Origin: Armatimonadota bacterium
Lineage (GTDB): Bacteria; Sysuimicrobiota; Sysuimicrobiia; Sysuimicrobiales; Sysuimicrobiaceae
Direction: 5' to 3'
Assembly: GCA_031460175.1 (NCBI GenBank)
Contig: JAVKGW010000003.1
Coordinates: forward strand, 273,590-337,589
DNA length: 64,000 nucleotides
The notes below the pieces were generated by a model. That model was not told the DNA's origin. It was given only the letters and a program-made list of their open reading frames with translations, and did not search any database. The position numbers and the translations under genes were made by a program. How positions within the stretch are numbered: the first letter of the stretch is position 1; each line of letters starts with the position of its first letter. Shown here piece after piece: positions 38,071 to 46,221 of the stretch.

Positions 38071-39365
38071 GGCAAGCCCCCTCCCGGGCTGAGCGCGGGC
38101 GCCTCCACCCCTGTGGCGCGGCGCACATCCGCGCCGAGCCCGCGGAGCTTCTCGTCCAGCCCCTCGTACTTCCGGTCAATGTGCTCCACCCCGTAGATCT
38201 CCGTCACCCCCTCGGCCACCAGCCCTGCGACCACCATGGCCGCCCCTCCCCGGATGTCCAGGGCCTGGACGGCCGCCCCCGTGAGCCGGTCCACCCCCCG
38301 CAGGTACGCGGTGTTCCCCTCCACCCGGATGTCCGCCCCCATCTTCAGCAGCTCGTAGGCGTACCCCATGCGGCCGTCGTAGATGGTTTCCCGGATCACC
38401 GCCTCGCCCTCCGCGGTGGCCAGCATGGCCACGAAGGGCGGGTGGAGGTCCGTGGCGAATCCCGGGAAGGGCGCGGTGTCGATGTCCACGGCCCGCAGAC
38501 GTCGGCGGGCCCGCACCCGTACGCGATCCGTGTTCGCCTCGATCTCACACCCGGCCTCCGCGAGCTTGGTGAGCAGGGCGGTGACGTGCTCCGGGATGAG
38601 CCCGTCCACCTCCACGTCTCCCCGGGTGGCGGCACCCGCGATGAGGTACGTGCCCGCCTCGATGCGGTCCGGGATGACCGCAGTGCGGGCTCCGTGGAGC
38701 TCCCGGACACCCTCGATCACGATGATGGAGGTGCCTGCGCCGCGGATGCGGGCGCCCATGAGGTTCAGGAACACCGCGGTGTCCGTCACCTCGGGTTCCA
38801 GGGCCGCGTTGTGGAGCACGGTCGTCCCCCGAGCCCGGGTGGCGGCCAGCATGAGATTGATGGTGGTGCCCACGCTGCGCCGCGGCACGTAGAACTCCGC
38901 CCCCCGCACCTCCTCCGCCCACCCGATCATGTAGCCCCGCTCCGTGACCACCTCCGCGCCCAGGGCCTGAAAGCCCCGGATGTGGAAGTCCACGGGCCGG
39001 CCGCCGATGCTGTCTCCCCCCGGGAGTCCCACCTCAAATCGCCGGAACCGCGCGAGGAGCATGCCCGCGGCGTAGTAGGAACCCCGGATGCGCCCGCACA
39101 GCTCCGCGGGCGCGTGGGTTCCGGTGAGGCGGCGGGCGTTAATGGTGCAGCACCCTCGCTCCACCTCCACCTCGCAGCCCAGGGCCCGGAGGATGTCCGC
39201 CATCACCAGGACGTCGCGGCAGTGCGGGACATTCTCGATCACCGAGACATCCGGCGCCAGGGCCGCCGCGGCCATGATGGGGAGCACGGTGTTCACCGCA
39301 CCCGCTACCTCTACCGTACCTTCCAGGGCCTGACCTCCCCGTACGATGAGGACCTCGTCGCTCAT
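38067..39365 (-). CDS. murA: MurA-family UDP-GlcNAc enolpyruvyl transferase with altered active site
   Basis: 432 residues, full-length two-domain EPT fold. Retained: RGSYYAAGMLLARF, GGRPVDFHI, TDLHPP, YDGRMGYAYELLKMGAD, LDIRGGAA and IDRKYEGLDEKL. Changed: the KN pair near the N-terminus reads AGAVN (Val24 where E. coli has Lys22), and the loop reads LPGGDSIGGRP (Asp118 where E. coli has Cys115). Asp at the second site occurs naturally in fosfomycin-insensitive MurA; loss of the Lys is more surprising because it contacts PEP. It may be an atypical MurA or a paralogue. It overlaps its neighbours by ATGA junctions. Confidence 0.85.
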   Translation of the reverse strand: MSDEVLIVRGGQALEGTVEVAGAVNTVLPIMAAAALAPDVSVIENVPHCRDVLVMADILRALGCEVEVERGCCTINARRLTGTHAPAELCGRIRGSYYAAGMLLARFRRFEVGLPGGDSIGGRPVDFHIRGFQALGAEVVTERGYMIGWAEEVRGAEFYVPRRSVGTTINLMLAATRARGTTVLHNAALEPEVTDTAVFLNLMGARIRGAGTSIIVIEGVRELHGARTAVIPDRIEAGTYLIAGAATRGDVEVDGLIPEHVTALLTKLAEAGCEIEANTDRVRVRARRRLRAVDIDTAPFPGFATDLHPPFVAMLATAEGEAVIRETIYDGRMGYAYELLKMGADIRVEGNTAYLRGVDRLTGAAVQALDIRGGAAMVVAGLVAEGVTEIYGVEHIDRKYEGLDEKLRGLGADVRRATGVEAPALSPGGGLP

Positions 39366-39631
39366 GCCGACCTCAAGGCGGGTTCGATTCGCTGCTCCAC
39401 GTAAAAGCGCACCAGCTCATCGAGGATCCGGTCGCGGCTCACCTTGCGGATGAGGGAGCGGGCGCCCCGATGACCGGTAATGTAGGTGGGGTCCCCGCTG
39501 ATGAGGTAGCCCACCAGCTGGTCCCGGGGGCTGTAACCCCGCTCCTGCAAGGCCCGGTAGACCTCCAGGAGGATGCGGAAGACGTCCTCCTCCCCTTCCC
39601 CCACGCGGTAGATCCCGGTCTGCTCCGTCAC
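39362..39631 (-). CDS. IreB/YrzL family protein (UPF0297)
   Basis: 89 residues. The family core is GYSPRDQLVGYLISGDPTYI followed by ARSLIRKVSRDRILDELVRFYV. In Enterococcus the homologue IreB is a substrate of the IreK Ser/Thr kinase and affects cell-wall stress responses. Here it sits between ubiE and murA with GTGA and ATGA overlaps, in keeping with an envelope link. Confidence 0.88.
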   Translation of the reverse strand: MTEQTGIYRVGEGEEDVFRILLEVYRALQERGYSPRDQLVGYLISGDPTYITGHRGARSLIRKVSRDRILDELVRFYVEQRIEPALRSA

Positions 39632-40374
39632 CCCTCTCCCTCCCTTCGGGGTTTACAGGCCACGTACACCACCACGGCCCCGCCCGCGAGGTCATGCAAC
39701 CCCACCGACGCAAACCCTGCATGCGCGAGGATCTCCGGGAACTCCCGCTGGTCTGGCCACGCCCGGATGGAGACCGGGAGGTACAGGTAGGCATCGGGAT
39801 GCCGGGAGAGCCGGCGGCCCAGCCAGGGGATCACCGTGAAGGAGTAAAGGTCGTAGAGGGCCCGGAAGAGGGCGTTGCGGGGCCGCCCGAATTCCAGGAT
39901 CACCAGCCGCCCACCCGGCCGCAGGACCCGATGGAGCTCCCGCAGGGCCCGGTCCAGGTCCGCCACGTTGCGGATCCCGAACCCCACCGTGACCGCGTCA
40001 AAGGCCTCATCCGGGAGCGGGAGAGATTCCGCATCGCCCTGCACGAACCACACCCCCTTCCTCCTCCCCGCTCGTCCCCGGGCGATCTCCACCATGGGTC
40101 TAGCGAAGTCCACTCCCACCACCCGGCCACCGGGGCCCACCCGCTCCCATAGCAACAGCGCCAGATCTCCGGTCCCACAGCAGACATCGAGGGCGGCGCC
40201 TCCGGGGACGAGTCCCGTGCACGCGGCTGCGAACCGCTTCCACCGGCGGTGCAGCCCGAGGCTCAGCAGACCGTTCAGGAGGTCGTAGCGGCGGGCGATG
40301 CGGCTGAACATGGCGCGCACGTATGCCCGCTTCTGCTCCGGAGGGAGGGGACCGCGGCCGAGCTCGATCGCCAC
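39628..40374 (-). CDS. ubiE: UbiE/MenG quinone methyltransferase
   Basis: 248 residues. FSRIARRYDLLNGLLSLGLHRRWKR leads into SAM motif I LDVCCGTGDLALLL, and GFGIRNVADLDRALRELHRVLRPGG is the UbiE/MenG signature. It C-methylates demethylmenaquinone or its ubiquinone counterpart; menaquinone is likelier in this lineage, so menG may be the apt name. GTG start, 18 nt from the tRNA 3' end. Confidence 0.9.
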   Translation of the reverse strand: MAIELGRGPLPPEQKRAYVRAMFSRIARRYDLLNGLLSLGLHRRWKRFAAACTGLVPGGAALDVCCGTGDLALLLWERVGPGGRVVGVDFARPMVEIARGRAGRRKGVWFVQGDAESLPLPDEAFDAVTVGFGIRNVADLDRALRELHRVLRPGGRLVILEFGRPRNALFRALYDLYSFTVIPWLGRRLSRHPDAYLYLPVSIRAWPDQREFPEILAHAGFASVGLHDLAGGAVVVYVACKPRREGEG

Positions 40375-40392
40375 GGGGAGTATTGTACGACA

Positions 40393-40464
40393 TGGGCCCG
40401 CCAGGATTCGAACCTGGAACCAACCGGTTATGAGCCGGCCGCTCTGCCGTTGAGCTACGGGCCC
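40393..40464 (-). tRNA. tRNA-Met(CAT)
   Basis: 72 nt folds as a full cloverleaf: acceptor stem GGGCCCG/CGGGCCC, D-arm GCTC/GAGC, anticodon stem GCCGG/CCGGT with loop CTCATAA (anticodon CAT), and T-arm CCAGG-TTCGAAT-CCTGG, discriminator A. The first acceptor pair is matched, so it is not the initiator; elongator Met is likeliest, although a tRNA-Ile2 with a modified CAT cannot be excluded. No CCA is encoded. The first 10 nt overlap the truA 3' end. Confidence 0.93.
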
Positions 40465-41210
40465 GCCCGGAATTCAGTATATCCCACCCGCACGAGGTAC
40501 AACCCTCCCGCCTCCACCACGGGACCCGCGAGCTGGCTATCTCGGGCCGCCAGCAGCTCCCCCATGGACTCCGGAGACCGTTTCCCTGCCCCCACCTCCA
40601 GCAGGGTCCCCACCATCATCCGCACCATGTGCCGCAGAAACCGATCCGCCACCGCCTCCACCACCACCAGGGGCCCCTGCTGGCGAACTTCCAGCCGGTA
40701 CACGGTGCAGAAGGTGGTGCGGGGATGGCTGCCGGTGGCACAGAAGGAGGCGAAGTCGTGCCGGCCCACCAGGGAGGAGGCCGCCTCCCGCATGGCCGAG
40801 AGGTCGAGCCTTCCCTCCCAGAAGAGGGCCCGATTTAAAAGTAGCGGGTTGCGGCCGGGCCGGTTCCAGATGAGGTAGCGGTAGGCCCGCCAGCGGGCGT
40901 CCCGCCTGGCATGGAAAGTCTCGGGAGCCTCCTGAACGCACCGCACCGCGATGTCCCGGGGGAGGTAGTGGTTGAGGGCCCCCACGAACCGGTGCGCGGG
41001 AAGGGGGGAAGAGGTGCGGAAGTGGGCCACCTGGGCCAGGGCATGCACCCCCGCGTCCGTACGGCCAGCCCCCACCACCCGGATGGCCTCCCCCGTCACC
41101 CGCTCCACAGCCTTTTCCAACTCCTCCTGGATGGAGGGGGCGCGGGGCTGGCGCTGCCAGCCCGCGTAGCGGGTCCCGTCGTAGGCGATCACCAGCTTCA
41201 GGGTGCGCAT
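40455..41210 (-). CDS. truA: tRNA pseudouridine synthase A
   Basis: About 251 residues. VIAYDGTRYAGWQRQP, catalytic GAGRTDAGVHALAQVAHF and the C-terminal RFLRHMVRMMVGTLLEVG are TruA signatures. It modifies U38-40 in anticodon stems. Its TAG stop is the TAG at positions 8-10 of the following tRNA, so the coding region and tRNA overlap by 10 nt. ATG at 41210 with GGGAGG. Confidence 0.94.
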   Translation of the reverse strand: MRTLKLVIAYDGTRYAGWQRQPRAPSIQEELEKAVERVTGEAIRVVGAGRTDAGVHALAQVAHFRTSSPLPAHRFVGALNHYLPRDIAVRCVQEAPETFHARRDARWRAYRYLIWNRPGRNPLLLNRALFWEGRLDLSAMREAASSLVGRHDFASFCATGSHPRTTFCTVYRLEVRQQGPLVVVEAVADRFLRHMVRMMVGTLLEVGAGKRSPESMGELLAARDSQLAGPVVEAGGLYLVRVGYTEFRAGP

Positions 41211-41223
41211 GGGGCCTCCCGCT

Positions 41224-41260
41224 TTGCACAATGGTGGGGAGTTGGAGGCCGGTTGTGCAA
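41224..41260. promoter_or_regulatory. inverted repeat in the truA / acetyltransferase divergent spacer
   Basis: TTGCACAA (41224-41231) and TTGTGCAA (41253-41260) are perfect 8-bp inverted arms 21 bp apart. The right arm contains the probable GTG start (41255) of the acetyltransferase, and its GGAGG lies in the loop. It could be a regulator site or an RNA hairpin controlling initiation; neither is proven. Confidence 0.4.
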
Positions 41261-41746
41261 CCCGGGATTGCCATCCGACACGAGGACCCGTGGCCGCTCC
41301 TTCGGCGCCTGGTGGCCGTCTACCGCAGCGCCTACCGGGGTCTTGAGGCGTATGCGTACCGCACGGATCGGGAGGTGGTGGAGTACCTCCGGTGGCTCCA
41401 TAAGCGGGATCCGGAAGGGTTTCTGGTAGCCGACCTGGACGGAGAGGTGGTGGGGTTCATCGCCACCGACGCCCGATGGGTGGACTACCGGGGGGAGCGG
41501 ATCGGGGAGATCCACGAACTCGCGGTAGACGGACCTTACCAGGGCCGGGGGATCGGCAAGGCTCTGTGCCTCGCTGGGCTTCAGCACCTGCGGGATCGGG
41601 GGCACCGGCGGTTCGGGCTTTGGGTGGGGGAATCCAACCTGCGGGCCCAAGCCCTCTACGAGAGGCTGGGATTCCGGAAGGTGGGGCAGTGGGGAATCTG
41701 GGTGCGGATGATCAGGGATGACCCGCAAGCCGGATCGCCGAAGTGA
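41255..41746 (+). CDS. GNAT family N-acetyltransferase
   Basis: About 163 residues. Acetyl-CoA-binding motif A at VDGPYQGRGIGKALCLAGL, preceded by IGEIHELAV and followed by GLWVGESNLRAQALYERLGF (motif B). RimI-like layout, acceptor unknown. The GTG at 41255 has GGAGG 6 nt upstream; the ATG at 41231 has none. Its 3' end overlaps the convergent M20 gene by 35 nt. Confidence 0.85.
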   Translation: MQPGIAIRHEDPWPLLRRLVAVYRSAYRGLEAYAYRTDREVVEYLRWLHKRDPEGFLVADLDGEVVGFIATDARWVDYRGERIGEIHELAVDGPYQGRGIGKALCLAGLQHLRDRGHRRFGLWVGESNLRAQALYERLGFRKVGQWGIWVRMIRDDPQAGSPK

Positions 41747-42794
41747 GTACCCGGACCGCATCCACCACCTGTCGGAGCTCCACGTGCTCGAAGGCCGTGT
41801 GGGCCACCGCGAGCCGTCCGGGCCCGAACACCACCGCGGGGATCCCCGCGGAGACCAGGTTCTCCGCATCGGTCCAGCTGCGGATGGCCCCGACTTCCGC
41901 GGGCCGCCCCAGGGCCTGCTCGTACGCCTCCCGCAGAAGGCAGAGGACGGGCGCATCCTCGGGGAGTTCAAAGGGGGGGCTCTCATCGAGAACCTCCGCA
42001 TCTCCCCCGTGCGCCTCCACCACCCGCAGGACCTCCTGCCTGACCGCCTCGATCTCCTGGCCCGGAAGCACCCGGAAGTCCACGCTGAGGGTACACCGGT
42101 CCGGGACCAAAAGGGCCAGCTGCCCTCCTCGGATCTCCATGACGTTGAACCCGCCACGCCCGACCAGGGGGTGCTCGGCCCGCACGAACCCCATGGCCTG
42201 GAACGCCCGCAGGAGTTCTGTGGCCCGCAGGATGGCGTTCTGGCCCGCCTCGAACTCCCCCCCGTGGGAAGGGATCCCCGATAGCTCGATGCGCACCTCG
42301 AGGCTACCGGCCTGCGCGGGGCAGATGCGGAGCTCCGTGGGCTCCAGCACCACAGCCGCCTCCGCCCACACCGCCTCCGGCAGCACCTTGCTCCCCAGCC
42401 CTCCCTGTTCCTCATCCACGGTGAAGGCCACGGCCACGGGCATCTCCCGGACCTCCGGGATCTCTTCCAGGGCCAGGAGGATGGCCGCGATCCCCGCCTT
42501 CACATCCGCGCTTCCCCACCCCCACACGCACCCGGCCTCCACCCGGGGCCGGTCCGGGGGATCGGCGATAGGAACCGTGTCCGCGTGGGCGGTGAGCAAC
42601 AGCCTTGGCCGCTCCGCTCCCCGCCAGATCAGGTTCGCCCGGTTCTCCTCCACGGGCTGCCAAAAAGGCACTAGCCCCAGGGATTCCAGCCGGGCCTCCA
42701 GATACGCGAGGAGGGCCTGCTCGTGTCCCGTGGGGCTCGGGATGGACACAAGCCGCAACAGCTCCCGCCGCGCGCGCTCGAGGAGAGGCTCCAT
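41712..42794 (-). CDS. M20 family metallopeptidase (ArgE/DapE/CPG2 type)
   Basis: 360 residues. Dinuclear zinc motifs LLTAHADTVP, WGWGSADVKAGIAA, FTVDEEQGG and VVLEPTE, with His in AVAHTAFEHVE near the C-terminus; dimerisation lid domain in between. These enzymes hydrolyse N-acyl amino acids, succinyl-diaminopimelate or small peptides; the exact substrate cannot be told. A -10-like TATGAT lies just before the ATG and no ribosome binding site is visible, so a leaderless mRNA is possible. Confidence 0.85.
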   Translation of the reverse strand: MEPLLERARRELLRLVSIPSPTGHEQALLAYLEARLESLGLVPFWQPVEENRANLIWRGAERPRLLLTAHADTVPIADPPDRPRVEAGCVWGWGSADVKAGIAAILLALEEIPEVREMPVAVAFTVDEEQGGLGSKVLPEAVWAEAAVVLEPTELRICPAQAGSLEVRIELSGIPSHGGEFEAGQNAILRATELLRAFQAMGFVRAEHPLVGRGGFNVMEIRGGQLALLVPDRCTLSVDFRVLPGQEIEAVRQEVLRVVEAHGGDAEVLDESPPFELPEDAPVLCLLREAYEQALGRPAEVGAIRSWTDAENLVSAGIPAVVFGPGRLAVAHTAFEHVELRQVVDAVRVLTSAIRLAGHP

Positions 42795-42802
42795 CGAAGC
42801 CG

Positions 42803-42808
42803 ATCATA
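42803..42808 (-). promoter_or_regulatory. -10 element just upstream of the M20 peptidase
   Basis: TATGAT on the minus strand, whose expected start point (about 42796-42797) is within a few nt of the ATG at 42794. No clear -35. Confidence 0.35.
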
Positions 42809-42856
42809 CCGCACGGAACCAGGAGTTTGGGCCGTGCAGGAGGAAATGCTTGCCCG

Positions 42857-43864
42857 ATGATTCTCGACGCCGCGCTTCCCGTGGGTTCCCTGCGAGGGGT
42901 GCCGGAGGTAGCACGGCTGGCGGAGCGGCTCGGGGTCGGGTGCCTGTGGGCCAGCGAGACCCAGCGCGACCCCTTCCTCCCGGGACCCCTCGTGTACGAG
43001 CACACGCGGCGGCTGGCGTTCGGCACCGCCATCGCGGTGGCCTTCGCCCGCAGCCCCACCCTCCTCGCCCACACCGCGTGGGACCTCGCGGAGCAGAGCG
43101 GCGGCCGGTTCATTCTGGGACTCGGAACCCAGGTACGGGCCCACGTACAGCGGCGGTTCGGGATGCCCTGGCCGGACTCCGCGGTCGCCAAGCTGCGGGA
43201 GCAGATCCAGGCGATCCGGGCCCTGTGGCGGTGCTGGCAAACCGGGGAGCGGCTCTCCTTCCGGGGTCGGTACCATACCCTCACCCTCATGTCCCCCTTC
43301 TTCAACCCGGGTCCCATCCCGCACCCTGAGATTCCCATTTACGTGGCGGGCGTGAATCCGGGGCTGGTGCGTCTGGCGGGGGAGGTGGCCGACGGGTTCT
43401 GTGTACACCCCCTGCACTCCCCGGAGTACCTGCGGAGAGTGGTCCTGCCCGCGCTGGAAGCGGGAGCCGGACGGGCAGGCCGCAGCCACAGGGACGTTAC
43501 GGTTTCCGCCTCGGTGATGATCGCCACGAACCCGCAGGAGCGGGAGTTCCTGCGGTCCCAGGTGGCCTTCTATGCCAGTACTCCCTCCTACCGCACGGTG
43601 CTGGCGGTGCACGGCTGGGAGGAGATCGGCGAGCGCCTCTCGGCCCTGGCCCGCGCGGGGCGGTGGTCGGAGATGTCCGGGCTCATACCGGACGAGATGC
43701 TCAAGGCCTTCTGCGTGGTGGGGGAAGAAGTGGCAGAGATCCCCGAGCTCCTCCGGGCACGCTACGAGGGACTGGTGGACCGCATCACCCCATACTTCCC
43801 CCTGGTTCCCGGGGAGCGAGAGGAGCTGTGGAGGACCCTCGCGCGGACCTTCGGAAGGGGATAG
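42857..43864 (+). CDS. LLM-class oxidoreductase, probably F420-dependent
   Basis: About 335 residues, luciferase-like barrel. Features: LGVGCLWASETQRDPFLPGPLVYEHTRRLAFGTAIAVAF, AEQSGGRFILGLGTQVRAHVQRRFGMPW and PEIPIYVAGVNPGLVRLAGEVADGF, matching the MSMEG_2256-type F420 subgroup as I recall it. Would imply coenzyme F420 in this organism; flavin-dependent relatives exist. AGGAGG lies 13 nt upstream of the ATG at 42857, rather far, so the start is tentative. Confidence 0.82.
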   Translation: MILDAALPVGSLRGVPEVARLAERLGVGCLWASETQRDPFLPGPLVYEHTRRLAFGTAIAVAFARSPTLLAHTAWDLAEQSGGRFILGLGTQVRAHVQRRFGMPWPDSAVAKLREQIQAIRALWRCWQTGERLSFRGRYHTLTLMSPFFNPGPIPHPEIPIYVAGVNPGLVRLAGEVADGFCVHPLHSPEYLRRVVLPALEAGAGRAGRSHRDVTVSASVMIATNPQEREFLRSQVAFYASTPSYRTVLAVHGWEEIGERLSALARAGRWSEMSGLIPDEMLKAFCVVGEEVAEIPELLRARYEGLVDRITPYFPLVPGEREELWRTLARTFGRG

Positions 43865-43866
43865 GA

Positions 43867-44682
43867 CTACGGGGAGGACCCCAAGAGCTCTTCGGGTACC
43901 ACCCGCTCTCCCTGCCCACTCAACAGCCCGATGCCGAACTGCTGGGCGGCCCGCTCCGCGCTCGCGTCCACCCGGATTCCGTAAGCGTACACGAGGTAGG
44001 GCCCGGGGAACCCCACGGCCGCAAGGCGCCTCTGGAACCCCTCGGACCGCATGCGCGAGGCCCACGCCTCCACCGCCCGCCAGCTCTGTCGGGCCTTCGC
44101 CTCCACCACCGCGGTGAGCTCCCGCCCGGCCGGATCCACCACCCGGACCGCCACATCCACCTCCCCGTTCAGCGCCAGGGACACGGGCTCGGTGAGCATC
44201 CGGTAGCCCTTGTCCTGCAGCACCATCCTCAGGATGCCCTCCGCCTCCGCCTCCACCGTGGGCCCGATCACGGCCTCAAGTCGCCCTAGGCGGTCCTCCA
44301 CTCGATCCAACCGGACCTCCACCCGCTCCAGCCGGGCTTCCACCCGCTCCAGCCGCTCCTCGAACCTCCGCTGGACCTCCACCAGCTGCGCGACCGCCTC
44401 CTCCAGGCGACGGAGCCGCTCCTCCGTGCGGATCTGTGCCTCCTCCAGCCGCGTCAGCCGCTCCTCCGCACGGATTTGCGCCTCCTCCAGGCGGGCCAGC
44501 CGCTCCTCCGCACGGCGATGGGCCTCCACGAGCCGCCGGATTTCCTGGCCGAGCTCCCGGACGATCTGAGGCAGGGTCAGGACCTCATCGCCCAGCAGCA
44601 CGGCGCGGAGGTGGGCCCGCCACTCCGGGTGCTGCTCAAGCAGCCGGAGGAGATCCTGGAGGTCATTCACAGAAAACGGCAT
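43867..44682 (-). CDS. coiled-coil protein with PD-(D/E)XK nuclease-like C-terminus (DUF3782-like)
   Basis: About 271 residues. Helical N-terminus, then a long coiled coil (about 55-140) built of 14-residue repeats such as RAEERLARLEEAQI and RTEERLRRLEEAVA. The C-terminal domain carries GEVDVAVRVVDPAGRELTAV then VEAKARQS, a plausible D...ExK site. Similar proteins are common in thermophiles and cyanobacteria and have no assigned function. It ends 2 nt from the convergent LLM gene. Confidence 0.7.
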   Translation of the reverse strand: MPFSVNDLQDLLRLLEQHPEWRAHLRAVLLGDEVLTLPQIVRELGQEIRRLVEAHRRAEERLARLEEAQIRAEERLTRLEEAQIRTEERLRRLEEAVAQLVEVQRRFEERLERVEARLERVEVRLDRVEDRLGRLEAVIGPTVEAEAEGILRMVLQDKGYRMLTEPVSLALNGEVDVAVRVVDPAGRELTAVVEAKARQSWRAVEAWASRMRSEGFQRRLAAVGFPGPYLVYAYGIRVDASAERAAQQFGIGLLSGQGERVVPEELLGSSP

Positions 44683-44799
44683 ACCCACTCCATCCTACCT
44701 CGGCGGGGTACATTATGGGGATGCGGACCATCCCTGCGCGGTCGCCTGTGCCCCACGATGTGCGGGTGGGCGATGCACAGCGTCCCGGTGAGGACCCTA

Positions 44800-46221
44800 T
44801 CACCCACCTGTCTCCCCCCGCAGGACCGCAAAGGGGGTCCGCAGGAGGATGAGGAGGTCAAGCCAGGGGGACCAGTTCCCCACGTACCACCGGTCCAGGA
44901 GCTGCCGGGTCTGAAAGTCCAGCGCGTTGCGGCCGCTTACCTGCCACAGGCCCGTCAGCCCCGGCGATACGTCCAGCATTCCATTCGCGTTCAGCAGCTG
45001 CAACTCCTCCGGGAGGTAGGGGCGAGGACCTACAAGGCTCATCTCGCCCCGCAGGACGTTCCATAGCTGTGGGATCTCGTCGAGGGACCACCGGCGCAGG
45101 AACCGGCCCACGCGGGTAACGCGCGGGTCGTAGCTGCGCAGCTTCCGATAGCGCTCCCACTCCTCCCGGGCCCGGGGATCTTCCGCGAGATGGGCCGCGA
45201 GACGCTCGGAGGCGTCCAGGTACATGGTGCGCAGCTTGATGCAGGGAAAGCGCCGGCCCCCCCGGCCGATCCGGGGCTCCACGTGGAAGACAGGGCCGGG
45301 GGAGTCCAGCTTCACGAGGAGGGCGGCGATGAGCACCACGGGGAGGGAGAGGAGGGCGAAGAGGCTTCCCATCACCAGATCCATGGCCCGTTTGAGGATC
45401 CCGTTCCAGGGGTGCAGGAGGGTGTTGGGGACGCGGAGGAGGACCGTCCCTTCATCGAAGAGACCCAAAGCCTCCAACCCAAGCACCGGGATCTGCGCGA
45501 GATCCGGGACAAGGAGGACATTTTCCGCCACGGGGCGCAGGGCCTCCACCACGCGCAGCACGTCTGAGGATCCGAGACCGCTCGAGAGCACCACCACCTC
45601 TCGGGCACCCCAGCGGGCGGCGGCTTCAGGGGCCTGCTCCCAGTCGGGAACGATCCCCACCACCTCGTAGCCCAGCGAGGGATCCCGGCGGAGGGCCGAG
45701 GACACCGCCTGAGCCGTCCCTACCTCCCCGACCACGAGGGCCCTCCGGCGCCAGAGCCCCAGGGCAAAAAGTGCGCGCTTGGTCAGTCCCCGGAAGGCGG
45801 GCAAGGTACCGAGATAGCCCAGCCACGTGAGCACGAGGACGGGCCGGGAGACCTCCTCCTGGAGCTTCCCCGCGGACACCAGGGCGAAGGCCAGCACCGC
45901 ACCCACGGTGGCGGCCCCCAGGCCTCGACGGATCTCCTCCCACCTCGGGAGCCTCCGGGTGTATAGCCCCGCGTACGCAGCGGCCCCGAGGAACGCCAGG
46001 GGGAGCCACCACAGCTGCAGGTAGTGGGAGACTGGATAGGTGGAGCGCGAGAAGGCGGGAGAGAGGGCCGGGAGGATGGCGTTCCGCACCCCCACGGCTC
46101 CCACAAGCGCTGTGACGAGGGCTCCGAGGTCAGAAAGAAGGAGGGCGAGGACGCACAGGGCCTGCAGGGCCATGTGAGGGAGCGCCCGAGAACCCCCGAG
46201 GGAGACTCCCCGACCGGTCAA
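44800..46221 (-). CDS. polyprenyl-phosphate sugar phosphotransferase (WbaP/exopolysaccharide initiating type)
   Basis: About 473 residues. Four to five N-terminal membrane segments, a CoA-binding-like central domain ([17 protein letters not shown]), another membrane hairpin, and the catalytic domain [19 protein letters not shown]...[17 protein letters not shown]...KLRTMY...[27 protein letters not shown]. It starts lipid-linked polysaccharide by moving a sugar phosphate to undecaprenyl phosphate. The likely start is TTG at 46221, which has GGAGG upstream and a TTGA overlap with the previous gene. Confidence 0.88.
   Translation of the reverse strand: MTGRGVSLGGSRALPHMALQALCVLALLLSDLGALVTALVGAVGVRNAILPALSPAFSRSTYPVSHYLQLWWLPLAFLGAAAYAGLYTRRLPRWEEIRRGLGAATVGAVLAFALVSAGKLQEEVSRPVLVLTWLGYLGTLPAFRGLTKRALFALGLWRRRALVVGEVGTAQAVSSALRRDPSLGYEVVGIVPDWEQAPEAAARWGAREVVVLSSGLGSSDVLRVVEALRPVAENVLLVPDLAQIPVLGLEALGLFDEGTVLLRVPNTLLHPWNGILKRAMDLVMGSLFALLSLPVVLIAALLVKLDSPGPVFHVEPRIGRGGRRFPCIKLRTMYLDASERLAAHLAEDPRAREEWERYRKLRSYDPRVTRVGRFLRRWSLDEIPQLWNVLRGEMSLVGPRPYLPEELQLLNANGMLDVSPGLTGLWQVSGRNALDFQTRQLLDRWYVGNWSPWLDLLILLRTPFAVLRGETGG

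Noticed and set aside
44380..44530. Direct repeats of about 42 nt resembling a CRISPR or tandem array
   Set aside because: They are in frame and encode heptad-type coiled coil within an intact gene; there are no unique spacers.
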